From Trogon surrucura (Eukaryota; Chordata; Aves; Trogoniformes; Trogonidae): a stretch of 64,000 bases of DNA. The stretch is taken from contig CM036619.1 of NCBI GenBank assembly GCA_020746105.1, positions 72,157,635-72,221,634 on the forward strand. Reading direction: 5' to 3'. Each line of letters opens with the position of its first letter. The first letter of the stretch is position 1. Below the pieces are notes generated by a model. It did no database searches, was not told where the DNA came from, and saw only the letters and a program-made list of their open reading frames with translations. Positions 1 to 11,822 of the stretch are shown here, in pieces. Both the position numbers and the translations under genes were made by a program.

Positions 1-3000
1 AAGGTGTGATTAACTTTTGCTTTTAGAAAGGCACAAGATCAAATTTCTGCTGTTTTCACTTGCAGGGGATTTGTAATCACCCTCCTCAATTTCTTGTAGT
101 TTTTAAACCTTTATATAAAAATTTATTTGGTTCTCATGCATGTGGAACTGCTCACCTGTCTTGTGAGTTGTTCCTAGGGAACAGTCCTCTTTTAAATATG
201 GATACTGATGCTGGATTCTCAGTGCCTATAATAGGTTATTGTACAAGTATATGTTTCCGTAATGAAACAGAGATGGTACATTTGTTTTGGTTAGTTAGCT
301 TTTGTGCACAGACTCTTTCAAGGAAAACAAAGTTTATTGCAAATATGCTCTGTTTCATTTGCCAAAATAGTACTTGGCACTAATTCAAGTCAGTGCTTAT
401 GATTAGTTGGTATAGCCCAGCTTTCATTCTGACCTAGAAATAAAGAGCAAGCTAATATTAAAATAATGTAGACATATGTCTTATGTTTTGCCTCTTCAAT
501 TTTTGTTTCAGAAAAAGTAAATTTTAGCAGAGCAATAGCCATGTCCTCATTATGAAGTAGAATTGTAGTCCAGTTAAAAAGCATGTGGCTTTCTCTAGGT
601 GAGTTTTCTGAGTTTGAGTTAGATAATAAATCAAGGAAATTTAATTCCAGGTTGAAAGATGTACTATTTCAGACTTTCTTTGGTGATGTTACTGAACCTG
701 TTTCAATATTTAGTTTTGAAATCTGTGATCTTCGTTTCAGATCACTCAGGCATCTTTTATTTGTAGTTATTTTTCGACAATTACTGAAAGGTGGTTTTTT
801 TATTTGTTTTCCAAACACTTGTTATGATTCCAGCAAGCATGCTTTTACATTCAGCAAAAAGGAAGGGTATGATGCCTGAAAATTTGAAGGATTTAGCATA
901 TGCTACTTAAGCATTCTCTTTGTGTTGAACTAAACTGGCAGATTTCTCCAGAAAAAGAAAATGTTCGGCTTCAGTAATATATTTTGAATTCTAGCATCAG
1001 AGTCAATTTAATTGGAATAAAGTAAGCATTCAGTCTGCCTGAAGCACACTTTGTACCTGCTAGTGTCATGCTCTTGGAAGAATGAATTTGCATAATACCA
1101 TGCACTTGTTTACACCAAAAAAAAGAAAAGCTTTAGAGAAGCAAGACTTATCCGTAACATTGTTCTCTAGTTATTGATCAGAATTGCTTGTTATTGATCT
1201 TTGATAACTGTTAAAAGGAAAAAGTTAACACGAGAAATCAGGATTAGTCAGTACTTAAAACTAGGTCAGCACTGAATGGCCGAGCATGGTAGGCAGATTG
1301 CATCGGGATAGAATACACTCACAGAACTTTCTTACACAGATACAAATCAGACCAATGTAACAGAAATTGAATTCTTGCCAATAATGTCTTGTAAAAGTAT
1401 TCACAGTTCTTAAAACTGTGTTTTTATGCTTATATGTAATAAATCTGTGGTTTATGGTAGCTTAATTAAAAGAAAATTTTGAAACTTAACTTTTCATTTA
1501 TATTTGTATAAATGTGAATTAGTAATATAATTGACAAAGTATGTTTCAACTTATACACTTACTTGATTTGAACTAAGTATATTTACTTTTTTGTCTTTCT
1601 TAGTTCTGCTACTGCCAGACAAGATGCTCTTAAAAATGTTCGTAGTCCTAGGTAAAATTCTAATACAGAAAAAGTTGCAAAGAATATCCAGTAGAAAGAG
1701 TTAAATGGAAATACATGAATTATTATTGTTCCCAAGTACAACTGTTTGATTTGATTTGATTTTTTTTTTCAATATTGTCAAACTTCATTCCAAAGTTTGA
1801 GGCAATGTTGAAAATTTACTCGGTTATCATCCTGGGTCACTCATGAACAACTGATTCTGTAAAACAGAAACCTTTTTATTTGAGCCTTTAGTATAGGATT
1901 TAGTATATATGTGTTGAATAGTTTTGTACAGAAATTAATCTCTACAGCTTGATTCTGCCATTTTTTGTAGGCCAAAATGTATTGCGTGCATTAAGACTTG
2001 TTCAAATACTATTTTTCAAAGGAAAAAACAAGACTCTCCTTACAGGAAACTTACCAGTTTCTGGATGGATGACTAGTCCAGAACTCTAGACTCTTGCTGC
2101 TTGAGCTAAGGGGGCAGCTTGTGAGGGGTGTGTATCGCTCCAAGAGATGGTGCTCTGGAGGAAAAATATGCTGCTTAGATCTGAGCATTTAACCCTAACT
2201 GCTGATTGCAGAGGAACGCCAGAAATCTTGATGCCCGAGTTATTTTCCATGCTTTTGTAGGTATGAGACATCAGGCTTTACCTTTTTGATTATTTTGCTG
2301 AAATCCTGGTAATATTTTAAGGACACAGTTACTGAATATCCGACATGTTTTGTTTCGTGGGGATACTCTGTTCTGAAGTTTTGAAGAGGTGATAGTTCAA
2401 AAAAATGTTTTTATGGACCTGATTAAACGTGGGAGAAGGACTGCTCTTAAACCTATGCCCTCCATAGTGAAACACTGCACACTTCTGTGGTTTCTATCTT
2501 GGAGAAAAGCTTTTGACAAGTACTTGAACAGATATATTGAAATTTGAAATACTTTACAGAGAAAATGTATGTAGGACTCAAGATTTTTATAATGAGTATA
2601 AAAACCTTGAGTTGTCCATGACTTTCTGGAATGTAACTTTCTGGTTTACGGTAGTTCTTGACTGGCTGCAGTTGCATAAACTGTGCATTCAAGAACCAGT
2701 GTCGCAGCCCATATTCATCCAGCTTTAAGTGGTTAGGACTCCTTTAAAAGCTTAGCAGTACTACACTCAAAATATGCAGAGGAACATGCTGATTTCTGTG
2801 ACTTGCTCATGAAATGAATAGCATAGAGAGAAATGCTTCCCTGTTTTATTTTCTTTGTGTGTATTGTGGAAAACATATACTTTAAAACTATGAACATTAC
2901 CATAATATTAGTTGTTTCAAGTTAGTAGCTTTGGGAAGCTGCACAGTACAGAGGTAAGGTAATATTTGCTACAGACTCAGTCAACCAAATGATCTCTGTG

Positions 3001-4383
3001 CTCAACCCCAGGCCTGCAAAATGTTCTGACATATACACTTGGGTTTGCACTAATAACTATTTATTTATGTGAGCTTCTGTTAATACACTAAATAAGAATT
3101 AACTTGCTTTGAGTTTCTCTGGAGACAAATATTTAAGATCTATCAACCTCTTAGGCTCTTCTAGCACAGTTCAGCTTTCAAGATGTGTCAGAACTTATTT
3201 CTGTGGGTTTTAGTGACAGTCCAACAATGCACAGTAAAAAATGAGGAGGCAATTAGATCTCATTCATCCGGAGCAGTGGTAAGGAATGATAATCACCCTC
3301 GGGTCAGCTCTACCTCTTGAGATTTCCAAAACAGCCACTAAAAGTTCGTGTCATGCTTTTTGTTCCTCCTCCAGTGTCATGCTTATTCTTGTATGAGGCA
3401 CTTACTATCTTAAGGTAAATCCTACTACAGACTTTGCATTGTTGTAATACAACTCCCATGTGCTTTGAGTGTATAATCTAATATATTGTGTAGCTGTGCT
3501 ATGGGACTGTTTTGCCTTCTTTACAGATTTGAAGTCTGCAGGTTATTGCAGAAGCCTGTTTCTGTTACTGTCAATGGCATTCTCTCTCAATTCTTTGTTC
3601 TTCCTTTGGCATTGTCCATCATAGTCTAGTTTTTCATGATGGACAAAAACTCTGCCTGGCAATGGGAAATTTGTTCATTTGGCAGCTCTTGGTAATACAA
3701 GTAATTTTGAGTCTCTAGGCATATGGTAGTCAATTATGGCTGTTCTGTTTTGAATAACTTGTTCCTCAGCTAGGCTGAGGTTTGTTCGTGTTACAGATAT
3801 TCATTTATGCATAGCTGATTTTTGTCTTTTTTTTTTTTTAGGTGTTCTAGTGTATAAGTGTAATTTAATAGAAAAAAAATAACCAGAAAAATCTTGAGAA
3901 AGGACAATTGAGAAATGAATTTGATCGTGTTTTAAACTACTTGGAAAGAAATTTTCTGCAAGTTACATTCCTGCAGGAGATAATCTGTTATGTTCAGCTA
4001 GTCAGATAATTTTCTGTGTTTTCTTGGTAGAGAGGTATTATGTCCAAGAGCGCTTACGCATATGTTTTTGGAAGTAACAGTTACATCTACTTAATAATAA
4101 CTTGCCTATCCCATCTGGTTTCTCTGTAAGCATTCTATACTCATTTTTATGTTTTCGATAATGACGAGATGAAGAGGAGGAAGAACTTCCTGCTGCGGCA
4201 AGTGAAGTACGTGGAGATGTGGAAGGGCATATTGTAAAGTGTAGAATAAGCAGCAGAGGAAACTAACTGAACAAAGTAGGAAAAGGATAGGAAAGAAATA
4301 AGGAAATGTCTCTTAATTCAAGTCTCTTCATTAAAACAAACAATGTAACTGACAGTTTCCATGGTTTTGATCATTCTTTGCAG
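1..4383 (+). other. GALNT1: GALNT1 intron, 3' part (upstream exons outside window)
   Basis: AT-rich non-coding DNA ending in the AG acceptor at 4382-4383. The preceding GALNT1 coding exon should end in the G of a split Asp codon and carry the conserved VDDASER-type end. I looked for it in this interval and did not see it, so it lies to the left of the window. The interval holds short poly-T runs (for example near 1760-1770 and 3825-3839) and many stop codons in all frames. The short ORFs here (for example 60-383 and 583-879) have no recognisable domain. One patch at about 4153-4237 differs in composition and is listed separately. Confidence 0.8.
4150..4240. other. Coding-like, purine-rich patch in intron, unassigned
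   Basis: A short stretch in AT-rich intron that stands out by G+C and purine content. One + frame is open from about 4153 and reads DNDEMKRRKNFLLRQVKYVE before a TAA near 4236. Another + frame is acidic (DEEEELPAAASEV) and stays open into the following 30 bases. I recognise neither. It could be a fragment of a retrocopied mRNA, an old repeat, an unused exon or chance. It lacks a convincing acceptor-donor pair. Confidence 0.3.
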
Positions 4384-4591
4384 ACTTCTTGAAAAGGCCG
4401 CTGGAGAGTTATGTGAAAAAATTAAAAGTACCTGTTCATGTGATTCGAATGGAACAGCGTTCTGGATTGATTCGAGCCAGATTAAAGGGGGCTGCTGCTT
4501 CTAAAGGCCAGGTCATCACCTTCTTAGATGCTCATTGTGAATGTACAGTAGGCTGGCTTGAACCTCTGCTGGCAAGGATCAAAGCTGACAG
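4384..4591 (+). CDS. GALNT1: GALNT1 coding exon: catalytic domain with DxH metal site
   Basis: Exon of polypeptide N-acetylgalactosaminyltransferase 1, a Golgi type II membrane enzyme that transfers GalNAc from UDP-GalNAc to Ser/Thr to start mucin-type O-glycosylation (GT27 family). It begins with two bases completing a split Asp codon (residue 161 if the protein is 559 residues) and runs from F162 to D229 plus AG of Arg230. The motif FLDAHCE puts the Mn2+-binding Asp and His at 209 and 211, the published positions for the human enzyme. Acceptor cag|AC is at 4382-4383 and donor AG|GTAATT starts at 4592. The exon is 208 bp and starts in phase 2. Near-complete identity to the human protein I remember makes GALNT1 more likely than GALNT13 or other paralogs. 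Confidence 0.95.
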
Positions 4592-7500
4592 GTAATTATC
4601 CTTCTAATGGTCCTTGCTGGGTTTTTTTCAGGTTTTTTCAGTCCAATATAGCTAACCTACAAGCAAACTTTCTGAAGGGCTGGGTAAATTCTCACTGAGG
4701 TATGGATGAAAGACTGATTCAGTACAACTTCTTAAAAATAAAACTTGGTTTGACGCTTGTATTGGGATATATGGGATAAGATGGTAAACAGCAGGAGACC
4801 TGAGTGTGAATGGAGTTGAGAAAGCAGTGGAATTTGAGATTTTCTATTTGCAGCCTGGCCCATTCCTTCATGAATTTGGAAGGGTGTTCCTGAAGAAGAA
4901 ATGGAGCCCTGATCTCATTTAACACCAACACTGTGAGCAAGAACTGTCAGGTGTACTTTTTTCAGGTTCTCATCGTGATTTCTTTATTTCATAGTGTATT
5001 TGTATTGGGGAAACCTGTGCTGTGACTTGGTCTTCTGGGATGTATTTTCTAAAGCTAAAATAGTTATTGGAATCTTAGTGATCTACACTGCAGTAACATA
5101 CCTTAATGTTTCTATCACAGGTCAATACTCCTAGCACTTATATCTATGATAGTGTGATGGAAAGTGTATTGAGGAGAAAAAAACACACATAAGTGGGAGA
5201 ATGATCAACTTTATGAAATATTCGTACATCTCTCAGTAACTATGTAGCTGCATAGTAGTCTTTTCATAAACAACCTAGATATTAAGTATGGTGTTACATA
5301 TCTCTACTTTGTTCTTGTGGTTATAGATAAAAGTCACTTTTAGATTTTAACATTACAAAATAATCATTACATGATGAAAAAGATGCAAGTAATAAAGAAT
5401 CTTTATTCAACACTGTGTTAAGACACAATACTAACCTTTAAGTTATCATTAATACACTTTTTGTGAGACTACGATATGTAAATTGTAAAAATTTTTGCAG
5501 ATGGCTCAACAAAGTCCTTTAAATTTATTTGCAACTCACAAATCCTTTCGTAGAGCTTTCATTGAGAAGAAGCTTACATGAGGATGGTTGCTAAAATGTC
5601 TTTAAGATTATTATAATCAGTGTCTATGAATGTATGTCAATAAAGTCAGGACAGTAGGCAAGGAGGCCTCTTTCTGTTGACTTTGATGCAGTAGTTATAC
5701 TTTGTTGATGGTGACTATCATTTCTTAGTCCTGAGGGCATATAAGAATACTTCCCCAGGGCTAATGTCCAAATTTTGCTTTCAAAATATGCAAGTTAGTT
5801 TGACCACTTAAATAGAAATGAATGCCTCTCCTTTGCTATGCGATTACTGTCTAGCACTAAGAAAATGGTGGTCAGTTTTCCAGTCTGCAGAGGGATGAAT
5901 ATTTATTACTGGTATGTAATGCAAATTCTATTTAAAAAGAGATCTAGTTTTGCCAGTGTTGTATGAGAAAAACACATCTTCAAAGAAGCTTGTGGACACA
6001 CTTAAAGAGAAGAAGAGAATTTACAGAAAGTGGAAGAAAAGGACAGGTAGACTGGGAAAAATACAAGGACATTGTCTGAGCAGCCAGGGATCAGGTTAGG
6101 AAAGCTAACGCCCAGATAGAATTAAATATGGCCGGGGACATTGCGGTAACAAGAAAAACTTTTATAGGCATGTCAGTGATGAAAGGAAGGCTAGGGAAGA
6201 TGTGGACCCTCTCTGGAAGGGAGCAGGAGAGCTGGTCATGAAGGATAAGGAGAAGGCAGAAGTTCTCAATGACTTCTTTGCCTCAGTCTTCACTGGCGAG
6301 GGCTCCAGCCACACTGTCCAAGTTGTAGAAGCCAAAGGCGGGGACTGGGAGAAGGAAAATCTGCCCACTGTAAGTGAAGATCAGGTTCCAGACCATTTAA
6401 ATAACCTGAAGGTGTACAAATCCGTGGGACCTTATGAGATCCATCCACAGGTCCTGAGGGAACTGACAGATGAAGTTGCTAGACCACTTTCCATCATAGC
6501 TGAGAGGTCACGGCAGTCTGCTGAAGTGCCCACTGACTGGAAAAGGGGAAACATCACCCCCATGTTCAAAAAAAGAAAAAGGAAGACCCAGGCAACTACA
6601 GGCCAGTCTCACCTCTGTGCCCAGCAAGATCATGAAGCAGATCCTTCTGAAGGCTCTGCTATGGTACATGGAAAATGTGGAGGTGGTTGGTGGTAATCAG
6701 CGTGTCCTCACCAAGGGAAAATCCTGCCTGACAAATCTGGTGACCTTTTATGATGGCGTAACAGAATCAAGTGACAAGGGAAGAGCAACTGATGTCATCC
6801 ACCTGGACTTGTGCAAGGCCTTTGACACTGTCCCACATGACATCCTGGTCTCCAAGTTGGAAAGACATAGATTTGATGGATGGACCACTTGGTGAATAAA
6901 GAACTGGCTGGAAGATTCCACTCAGAGTTGCGGTCAATGGCTCAATGTCCAAGTGGAGACCAGTGACAAGTGGTGTCCATCAGGGATCAGTATTGGGACC
7001 GGTACTGTTTACCATCTTTGCTGGCCACATGAACAATGGCATTGAGTGCACCCTCAGCAAGTTTGCCGATGACACAAAGTTCTGTGGTGTGGTTGACATG
7101 CTGGAGGGAAGGGATGCCGTCCAGAGGGACCTTGACAGGCTTGAGAGGTGGGCCCAAGCCATGCTCATGAAGTTTAACAAGGCCAGGTGTAAGGGCCTGC
7201 ACCAGAGTTGAGGCCATCCCAAGCAGAGACACAGGCTGGGCAATGAGTGGATTGAGATCAGTCCTGTGGAGAATGATTTGGGCGTGTTGGTGGACCATAA
7301 GATCAACATGAGCCAACAGCGTGCACTTGCAGCCCAGAAAGTCGACCGTATCATGGGATGCATCAAGAGATGTGTGACCAGCAGGTTGAGGGAGGTGATT
7401 CTGCCTCTCTGCTCTGCCCTTGTGAGACCCCACCTGGAATGCCACGTCCAGCTCTGGAGTCTCCAACACAAGAAAGATGTTGAGCTGTTGGAGCAAGTCC

Positions 7501-8119
7501 AGAGGAGGGCCATCAACATGGCCAGAGGGCTGGAGCACCTCTCCTGTGAGGACAAGCTGAGAGAGTTGGGGTCATTCAGCCTGGAAAAGAGAATGCTTCA
7601 AGGAGACCTTATAGAGGCCTTCCAGTACCTGAAGGGAGCCTACGAGAATGCTGGGGAGGGGCTTTTTACAAGGGTCTGTAGCGACAGGATGAGGGCTAAT
7701 GGGTGGAAGCTGGAAAAGTGTAGGTTTAGACTAGATATAAGGAAGAAGTTCTTTACCCTGAGGGTGGTGAGGCACTGGAACAGGTTGCCCAGGGAGGTGT
7801 TGTAGATGCTCCATCCCTGGAAATGTTCATGGCCACTTTGGATGGAGCCTTGAGCAACCTGATATAGTGGGAGGTGTTCCTGCCATGGCAACAGGCTTTG
7901 AACTAGTTTGTCTTTGAGGTCCCTTCCAACTCAAATAGTTCTGTGATTCTATGAATTAACTAGTTAGCAAGACAGAATTTTAATATGTTTCATGGTAGTA
8001 ATCTGTTGACTACGGTGCTTAAAAGATGTCAGTATGAAAATGTAAATCATATTAATACATTAAATACAAAATAAATTTGACACTTTAATTCACAGATTTT
8101 GTCTCTTTCCTTTTCCTAG
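4592..8119 (+). other. GALNT1: GALNT1 intron (3.5 kb) with a CR1 insertion
   Basis: GT-AG intron from donor GTAATT at 4592 to acceptor CCTAG at 8115-8119. The left 1.4 kb is unique AT-rich sequence with no feature I can name. About 5960-7954 is a CR1 element in the sense orientation, described separately. Only 165 bp of AT-rich sequence separates the CR1 3' end from the next exon. Confidence 0.9.
5960..7954 (+). mobile_element. CR1 LINE, 5'-truncated, decayed, sense to GALNT1
   Basis: Non-LTR retrotransposon fragment of about 2 kb; a full CR1 is about 4.5 kb. It retains the later part of the ORF2 pol product. Visible pieces are [14 protein letters not shown] before the reverse-transcriptase core, [30 protein letters not shown], the catalytic FADD at 7062-7073, and the C-terminal end near REV at about 7803. 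The frame is broken: shifts near 6570-6615, a TGA at 6893-6895, a shift before 6945, a TGA at 7209-7211 inside an otherwise continuous frame from 6945 to 7805, and a one-base shift at the C-terminal end. The 3' tail CTGTGATTCTATGAA at about 7941-7955 is the CR1 hallmark. It cannot move by itself. The left edge is approximate. Confidence 0.93.
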
Positions 8120-8290
8120 GAGAACAGTAGTGTGTCCCATCATTGATGTGATTAGCGATGACACCTTTGAATATATGGCAGGTTCTGACATGACCTATGG
8201 TGGATTCAACTGGAAGCTGAATTTTCGTTGGTATCCTGTTCCTCAGAGAGAGATGGATCGACGGAAAGGAGATCGAACCCTTCCTGTTAG
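8120..8290 (+). CDS. GALNT1: GALNT1 coding exon: catalytic domain centre
   Basis: Encodes the last base of Arg230, then R231 to V286, then AG of split Arg287 (171 bp). It includes [15 protein letters not shown] and the Trp/Arg-rich stretch [12 protein letters not shown], both part of the GT-A fold core of GALNT enzymes. Acceptor cctag|G ends at 8119 and donor AG|GTAATG starts at 8291. Both junctions splice AG|G arginine codons, so the join to the flanking exons keeps the frame with no residue lost. The exon follows the CR1-bearing intron and looks unaffected by it. Confidence 0.95.
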
Positions 8291-9686
8291 GTAATGGGGA
8301 ATTATTTGAATTCATTAAAATGTTAACCTTTGTAGGTTAATCTTGTTAAGTATTAATGAATTGTGTTGTAGCATCATTTTTGTCTGGTTGAAGGAACAGC
8401 GTAAAAGTTCCTTTACTTGCGTTGGTTTCTGGTAGCCTTTTTAGTAGAAATGAAGGAAGCAATCAGCTGGTCACTTCAGAAAGGTTTTTAAGTTTTATGT
8501 CTGTTACTAGTTTTTGTACCCAGGGTTTTATTGAAGCTTTTTTTTAATTTTTTTTTTATTGAACTTGTTTTTATCTTTTCTTTTAATAAAGTAAACAGTA
8601 TTTTGAAAAGATGAATCAATTTTTGGTGTACATGTGTATATATTTGTGTGTGCACATTATATGTAAACTTCATGTCATAATCTCATGGATGGTAAGTGAA
8701 TTTACACTTGCATGTCATGTAGGTGTTATGACAAAGATAACGACAAAGACGTAACATATGTAATGTGTACTTCTTAACAATTGCAAACAGATTTTTCTGG
8801 CCTTAATGTTCTGAATAGTGAGCAATAGCCTTTACTGGGATATGGTCTTTACTGTTTTCTTTGGTTTTCATTTAAGAAATCGAGAGGTCTTCTCAGGACG
8901 TGGCTAATTGTATTCCCCCTTACCCCGACTTTTCTTTTTAGAGAGGAAAAAAACCACATAAACTTTTATGTTGGGACCTGACTTATATTTGATGTATCTT
9001 CCAGTAAAAACCCAAAGCATTTCAGGAAGATTACTAGTGATAGAAGATCATTTATGCTAAGTGTAAAGAATTGTATGTTTGAACCACTAAGTTATACCGT
9101 CAGTCTACTATATAATTTGCCTACTGTGTATTCGTTGACTAAAAAAATGAAAATTTGTGAGAAGTTGCTAAAGTTAGGAGAAAATAACACAATTTTATTT
9201 TTTCTAACAATAGGGAGTTTGTAAAGAAAATCTGGATGTAACACTGACTGCACAATTTTTGTGTATGAATCAATAGTATTGAAAGAAAGCAGGCCACTGA
9301 TGGCCACCTATAACTTTTCTAAGAACAGTTACCAGAAGTATAAATTTGCTGTAGGAGATTGGTTTCTTTTTTATGAGTTACCAGCACTGGAGGAAGATGT
9401 CTTTAGCAGGAATGGCAACTTTCAGAGGGGCTGTTTCTCTATCTGGACTCCAATTTGAAGTGAGTTAAAATAAGGAGAACTGTCACTGAACTGGTTCCAT
9501 CTCTGGAAAATTTAGAGCCTAGCAAGGACATCAATGGCAGCTGAATTTGGACAGAAGTCTACTGAGAAGGAACGTGTTAGGAACTTGGGAAATAAAAAGC
9601 CATTTTGTCAGTGTAAGCTTGAAGTGAATTTAAGTATATGTTCTCATAGTGACTGGTGCTTATTTTTTGTCTTCCCCCTGCCCCAG
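8291..9686 (+). other. GALNT1: GALNT1 intron (1.4 kb)
   Basis: GT-AG intron from GTAATG at 8291 to a pyrimidine-rich acceptor ending ccccag at 9686. It is AT-rich with T-runs near 8535-8560. The small ORFs inside (9092-9307 minus, 9261-9458 plus) have no recognisable domain. Nothing else is seen. Confidence 0.9.
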
Positions 9687-9804
9687 GACACCTACAATGG
9701 CAGGAGGTCTTTTCTCAATAGACAGAGATTACTTTCAAGAAATTGGAACATATGATGCTGGAATGGATATTTGGGGTGGAGAAAACTTAGAAATTTCTTT
9801 CAGG
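9687..9804 (+). CDS. GALNT1: GALNT1 coding exon: Gal/GalNAc-T motif, first part
   Basis: 118 bp, giving the last base of Arg287 and then T288 to R326. It begins [16 protein letters not shown] and contains [13 protein letters not shown], the Gal/GalNAc-transferase motif shared with beta-4-galactosyltransferases, with W316 and E319 at the positions studied in the human enzyme. Acceptor ccccag|G is at 9685-9686 and donor AGG|GTAGGT starts at 9805. The exon ends on a codon boundary. Confidence 0.95.
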
Positions 9805-10791
9805 GTAGGTAAATCTCTTCTTATTTCAATGAGTTTTTACTCAGGACATTGCATCTTGAGTTGTTTGAAGTCCAGATCTGCTGTCTGCTTCCGTGTCCGC
9901 TCCTGTTGCAGTTAACACTTTGCTTCCTGTCAAGTTCCTCCAATGGAGACACACAAAGACTGTATCTGTCAGTGAAAAGTTGTGTTTGTTAGTTGGCAGA
10001 GTTTTGTGATTAAAAGATGGGGATGGTCATTCTGAAGAATGAATGCGTGTATTTAAAAGGAGTTCAGTTAGAAGAGCTAGTTGGGGAGTATAAGTTAAGG
10101 GTGATGTCATCAGTGCGTGGTTTAATGTGTTGGTGAAATATGAGCACCTTGGTTACTCTTTTTTCTTGCTGTTTTCTAACTTAATGATTACATGTGTTCA
10201 TTTAGATGTGGACTTAATCAGTATTCTCACTTTTGTTCCTACCAAACAGCATTATATCCTTTTGTTTTACTTATCAGCTCGGAGTATATAGGTAGGTATT
10301 TCTAAAGTAGCTCAGTTTTCTGATTCTGCCATTTTTAAAGTCCAAAACAAAATTGAAAATATTTTCAGAAACTTTACTTGGGAGGTGTGTATGGTTTTGT
10401 TTTGTTTTTTTTTTTGTTGGTTGGTTGGTTGTTTTTTCACGGAAATTCTATTTTGTAATGGACTTTTTTGGACGCCTGTTTACTTCCATGTGATTCATGT
10501 GAGCCTTTTTCTTCACTGTCAGCCTGTCCAGTTCTCTAAAGTAGTCTCTTGCTGATGCATTACTACTGTGAGACCTGATGTATTCTTTATTCTACTACCT
10601 TACTGAGGCTTGTGAGCATCTTAATCTGTTGAGTAGGAAACAGGTATACATTTCTCTTCCATGAAATATGTACTTGTTCCAGATGTCAACTAATGTTGTT
10701 TCTCTACCTTGAACAGAAGCAAGTGATTAACATCTGTGAACTTTTTTTTTAATAATTCTAAGCTATGCAATAATTGTTCTATTATTTTCAG
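9805..10791 (+). other. GALNT1: GALNT1 intron (1.0 kb)
   Basis: GT-AG intron. It contains a G/T-only low-complexity run at about 10386-10436 with a (TTGG)n stretch, and a poly-T run just upstream of the acceptor ttttcag. No gene or recognisable repeat family otherwise. Confidence 0.9.
10386..10436 (+). repeat. G/T-rich low-complexity run with (TTGG)n
   Basis: The + strand is almost only G and T here, with a run of T and several consecutive TTGG units. One of at least seven such runs in the window, all G/T-rich on the + strand. Confidence 0.8.
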
Positions 10792-10972
10792 ATCTGGCAG
10801 TGTGGTGGCACTTTGGAAATTGTAACTTGTTCACATGTTGGGCATGTGTTCAGAAAAGCAACGCCGTACACTTTTCCAGGAGGTACAGGGCAGATTATCA
10901 ATAAAAACAACAGGCGGCTTGCAGAAGTCTGGATGGATGAATTTAAAAACTTTTTTTATATCATTTCCCCAG
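10792..10972 (+). CDS. GALNT1: GALNT1 coding exon: end of catalytic domain, H341/H344
   Basis: 181 bp, encoding I327 to P386 and the first base of Gly387. It continues the Gal/GalNAc-T motif ([10 protein letters not shown]) and then gives SHVGHVFR, where the histidines fall at 341 and 344; H344 is the third metal ligand in human GALNT1. It then has the [15 protein letters not shown] loop and [13 protein letters not shown], conserved at the end of the catalytic domain. Acceptor ttttcag|A ends at 10791 and donor CAG|GTAAGC starts at 10973, a strong consensus donor. Confidence 0.95.
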
Positions 10973-11316
10973 GTAAGCAGGTCTTTGAGTATGAGAAATA
11001 CCTATTAAGAATTGGAATGTTTTTACTACTGGGAAAGAACATCAGAATTTAGATAAAAATGTTATTGCTTTGAAGTTTTTAAGACAAAGCTCTCATTAGA
11101 TGTACAAAAGGGAAGGTCTTAAAAAATAATTTTGTTAGCCAGAAAGGTATCCTGATGTTTTGTGGGAATTTTTTTGGTTGATGTTTTTGGGTGGTTTTTT
11201 TTAAGCATGCACATGATTTATGATTAAGCTTCCTGTGCGACAGAATTAATGCTCAATGGAATGTCAAAGAGCTTGACTATAGTGCTGGAAACTAGCTATA
11301 CAAATGCAACTCCTAA

Positions 11317-11822
11317 TCATGGAATTATAAAATGGTTTGAGTTGGAAGGGACCTTAAAGATGATCTAGTTCTGACTCCCTGCCATGGGCAGGGACACCTT
11401 CCACTGGACCAGATTGCTAAAAGCCCCATCCAGCCTGGCCTTGAAAACTTCCAGGGAGGGACCTTCCACAACTTCACTGCGCAACCTGTTTTACAGTGTC
11501 TCACCAACCTCGGGGTGATGAATTTCTTCCTTATCTAATCTAAATTTGCCTTCTTTCAGTTTAAAGCTATTACCCCTTGTCCTGTTACTACATTCCTCCC
11601 CTTCTTTCCTGTAGGCCCCCTGTAAGTACTGGCAGGCTGCTATGAGGTCTCCTCAGAGCCTTCCCTTCTCCAGGCTGAATGTCCCCAACTCTCTCAGCTG
11701 TTCCTCATAGGAGAGGTGCTCCAGCCCCCTGATCGTCTTTGTGGCCTCCTCTGGACCTGCTCCAAAGGACAGGACCCTGTCCTTTCTGTGCTGGGGGCTC
11801 CAGAGCTGGAGGCAGCTGGAGT
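11317..11822 (-). mobile_element. CR1 LINE 3' fragment, antisense to GALNT1
   Basis: Starts at low coordinates with the reverse complement of the CR1 3' tail (TCATGGAATTATAAAATGG, a decayed TCATAGAATCATAGAATGG). It continues with the TTGGAAGGGACCTTAAAGAT block, the reverse complement of the coding end (CTGGAAGTTTTCAAGG sense) and of the region around CTCTCCTATGAGGAACAGC (sense). About 0.5 kb, so strongly 5'-truncated. It carries many substitutions and no open frame of note. Confidence 0.92.

Noticed and set aside
6980-7555. Long antisense ORFs (183 and 191 codons) opposite the CR1
   Set aside because: They are mirror frames of the CR1 pol region, have no domain of their own, and the sense strand explains the sequence.
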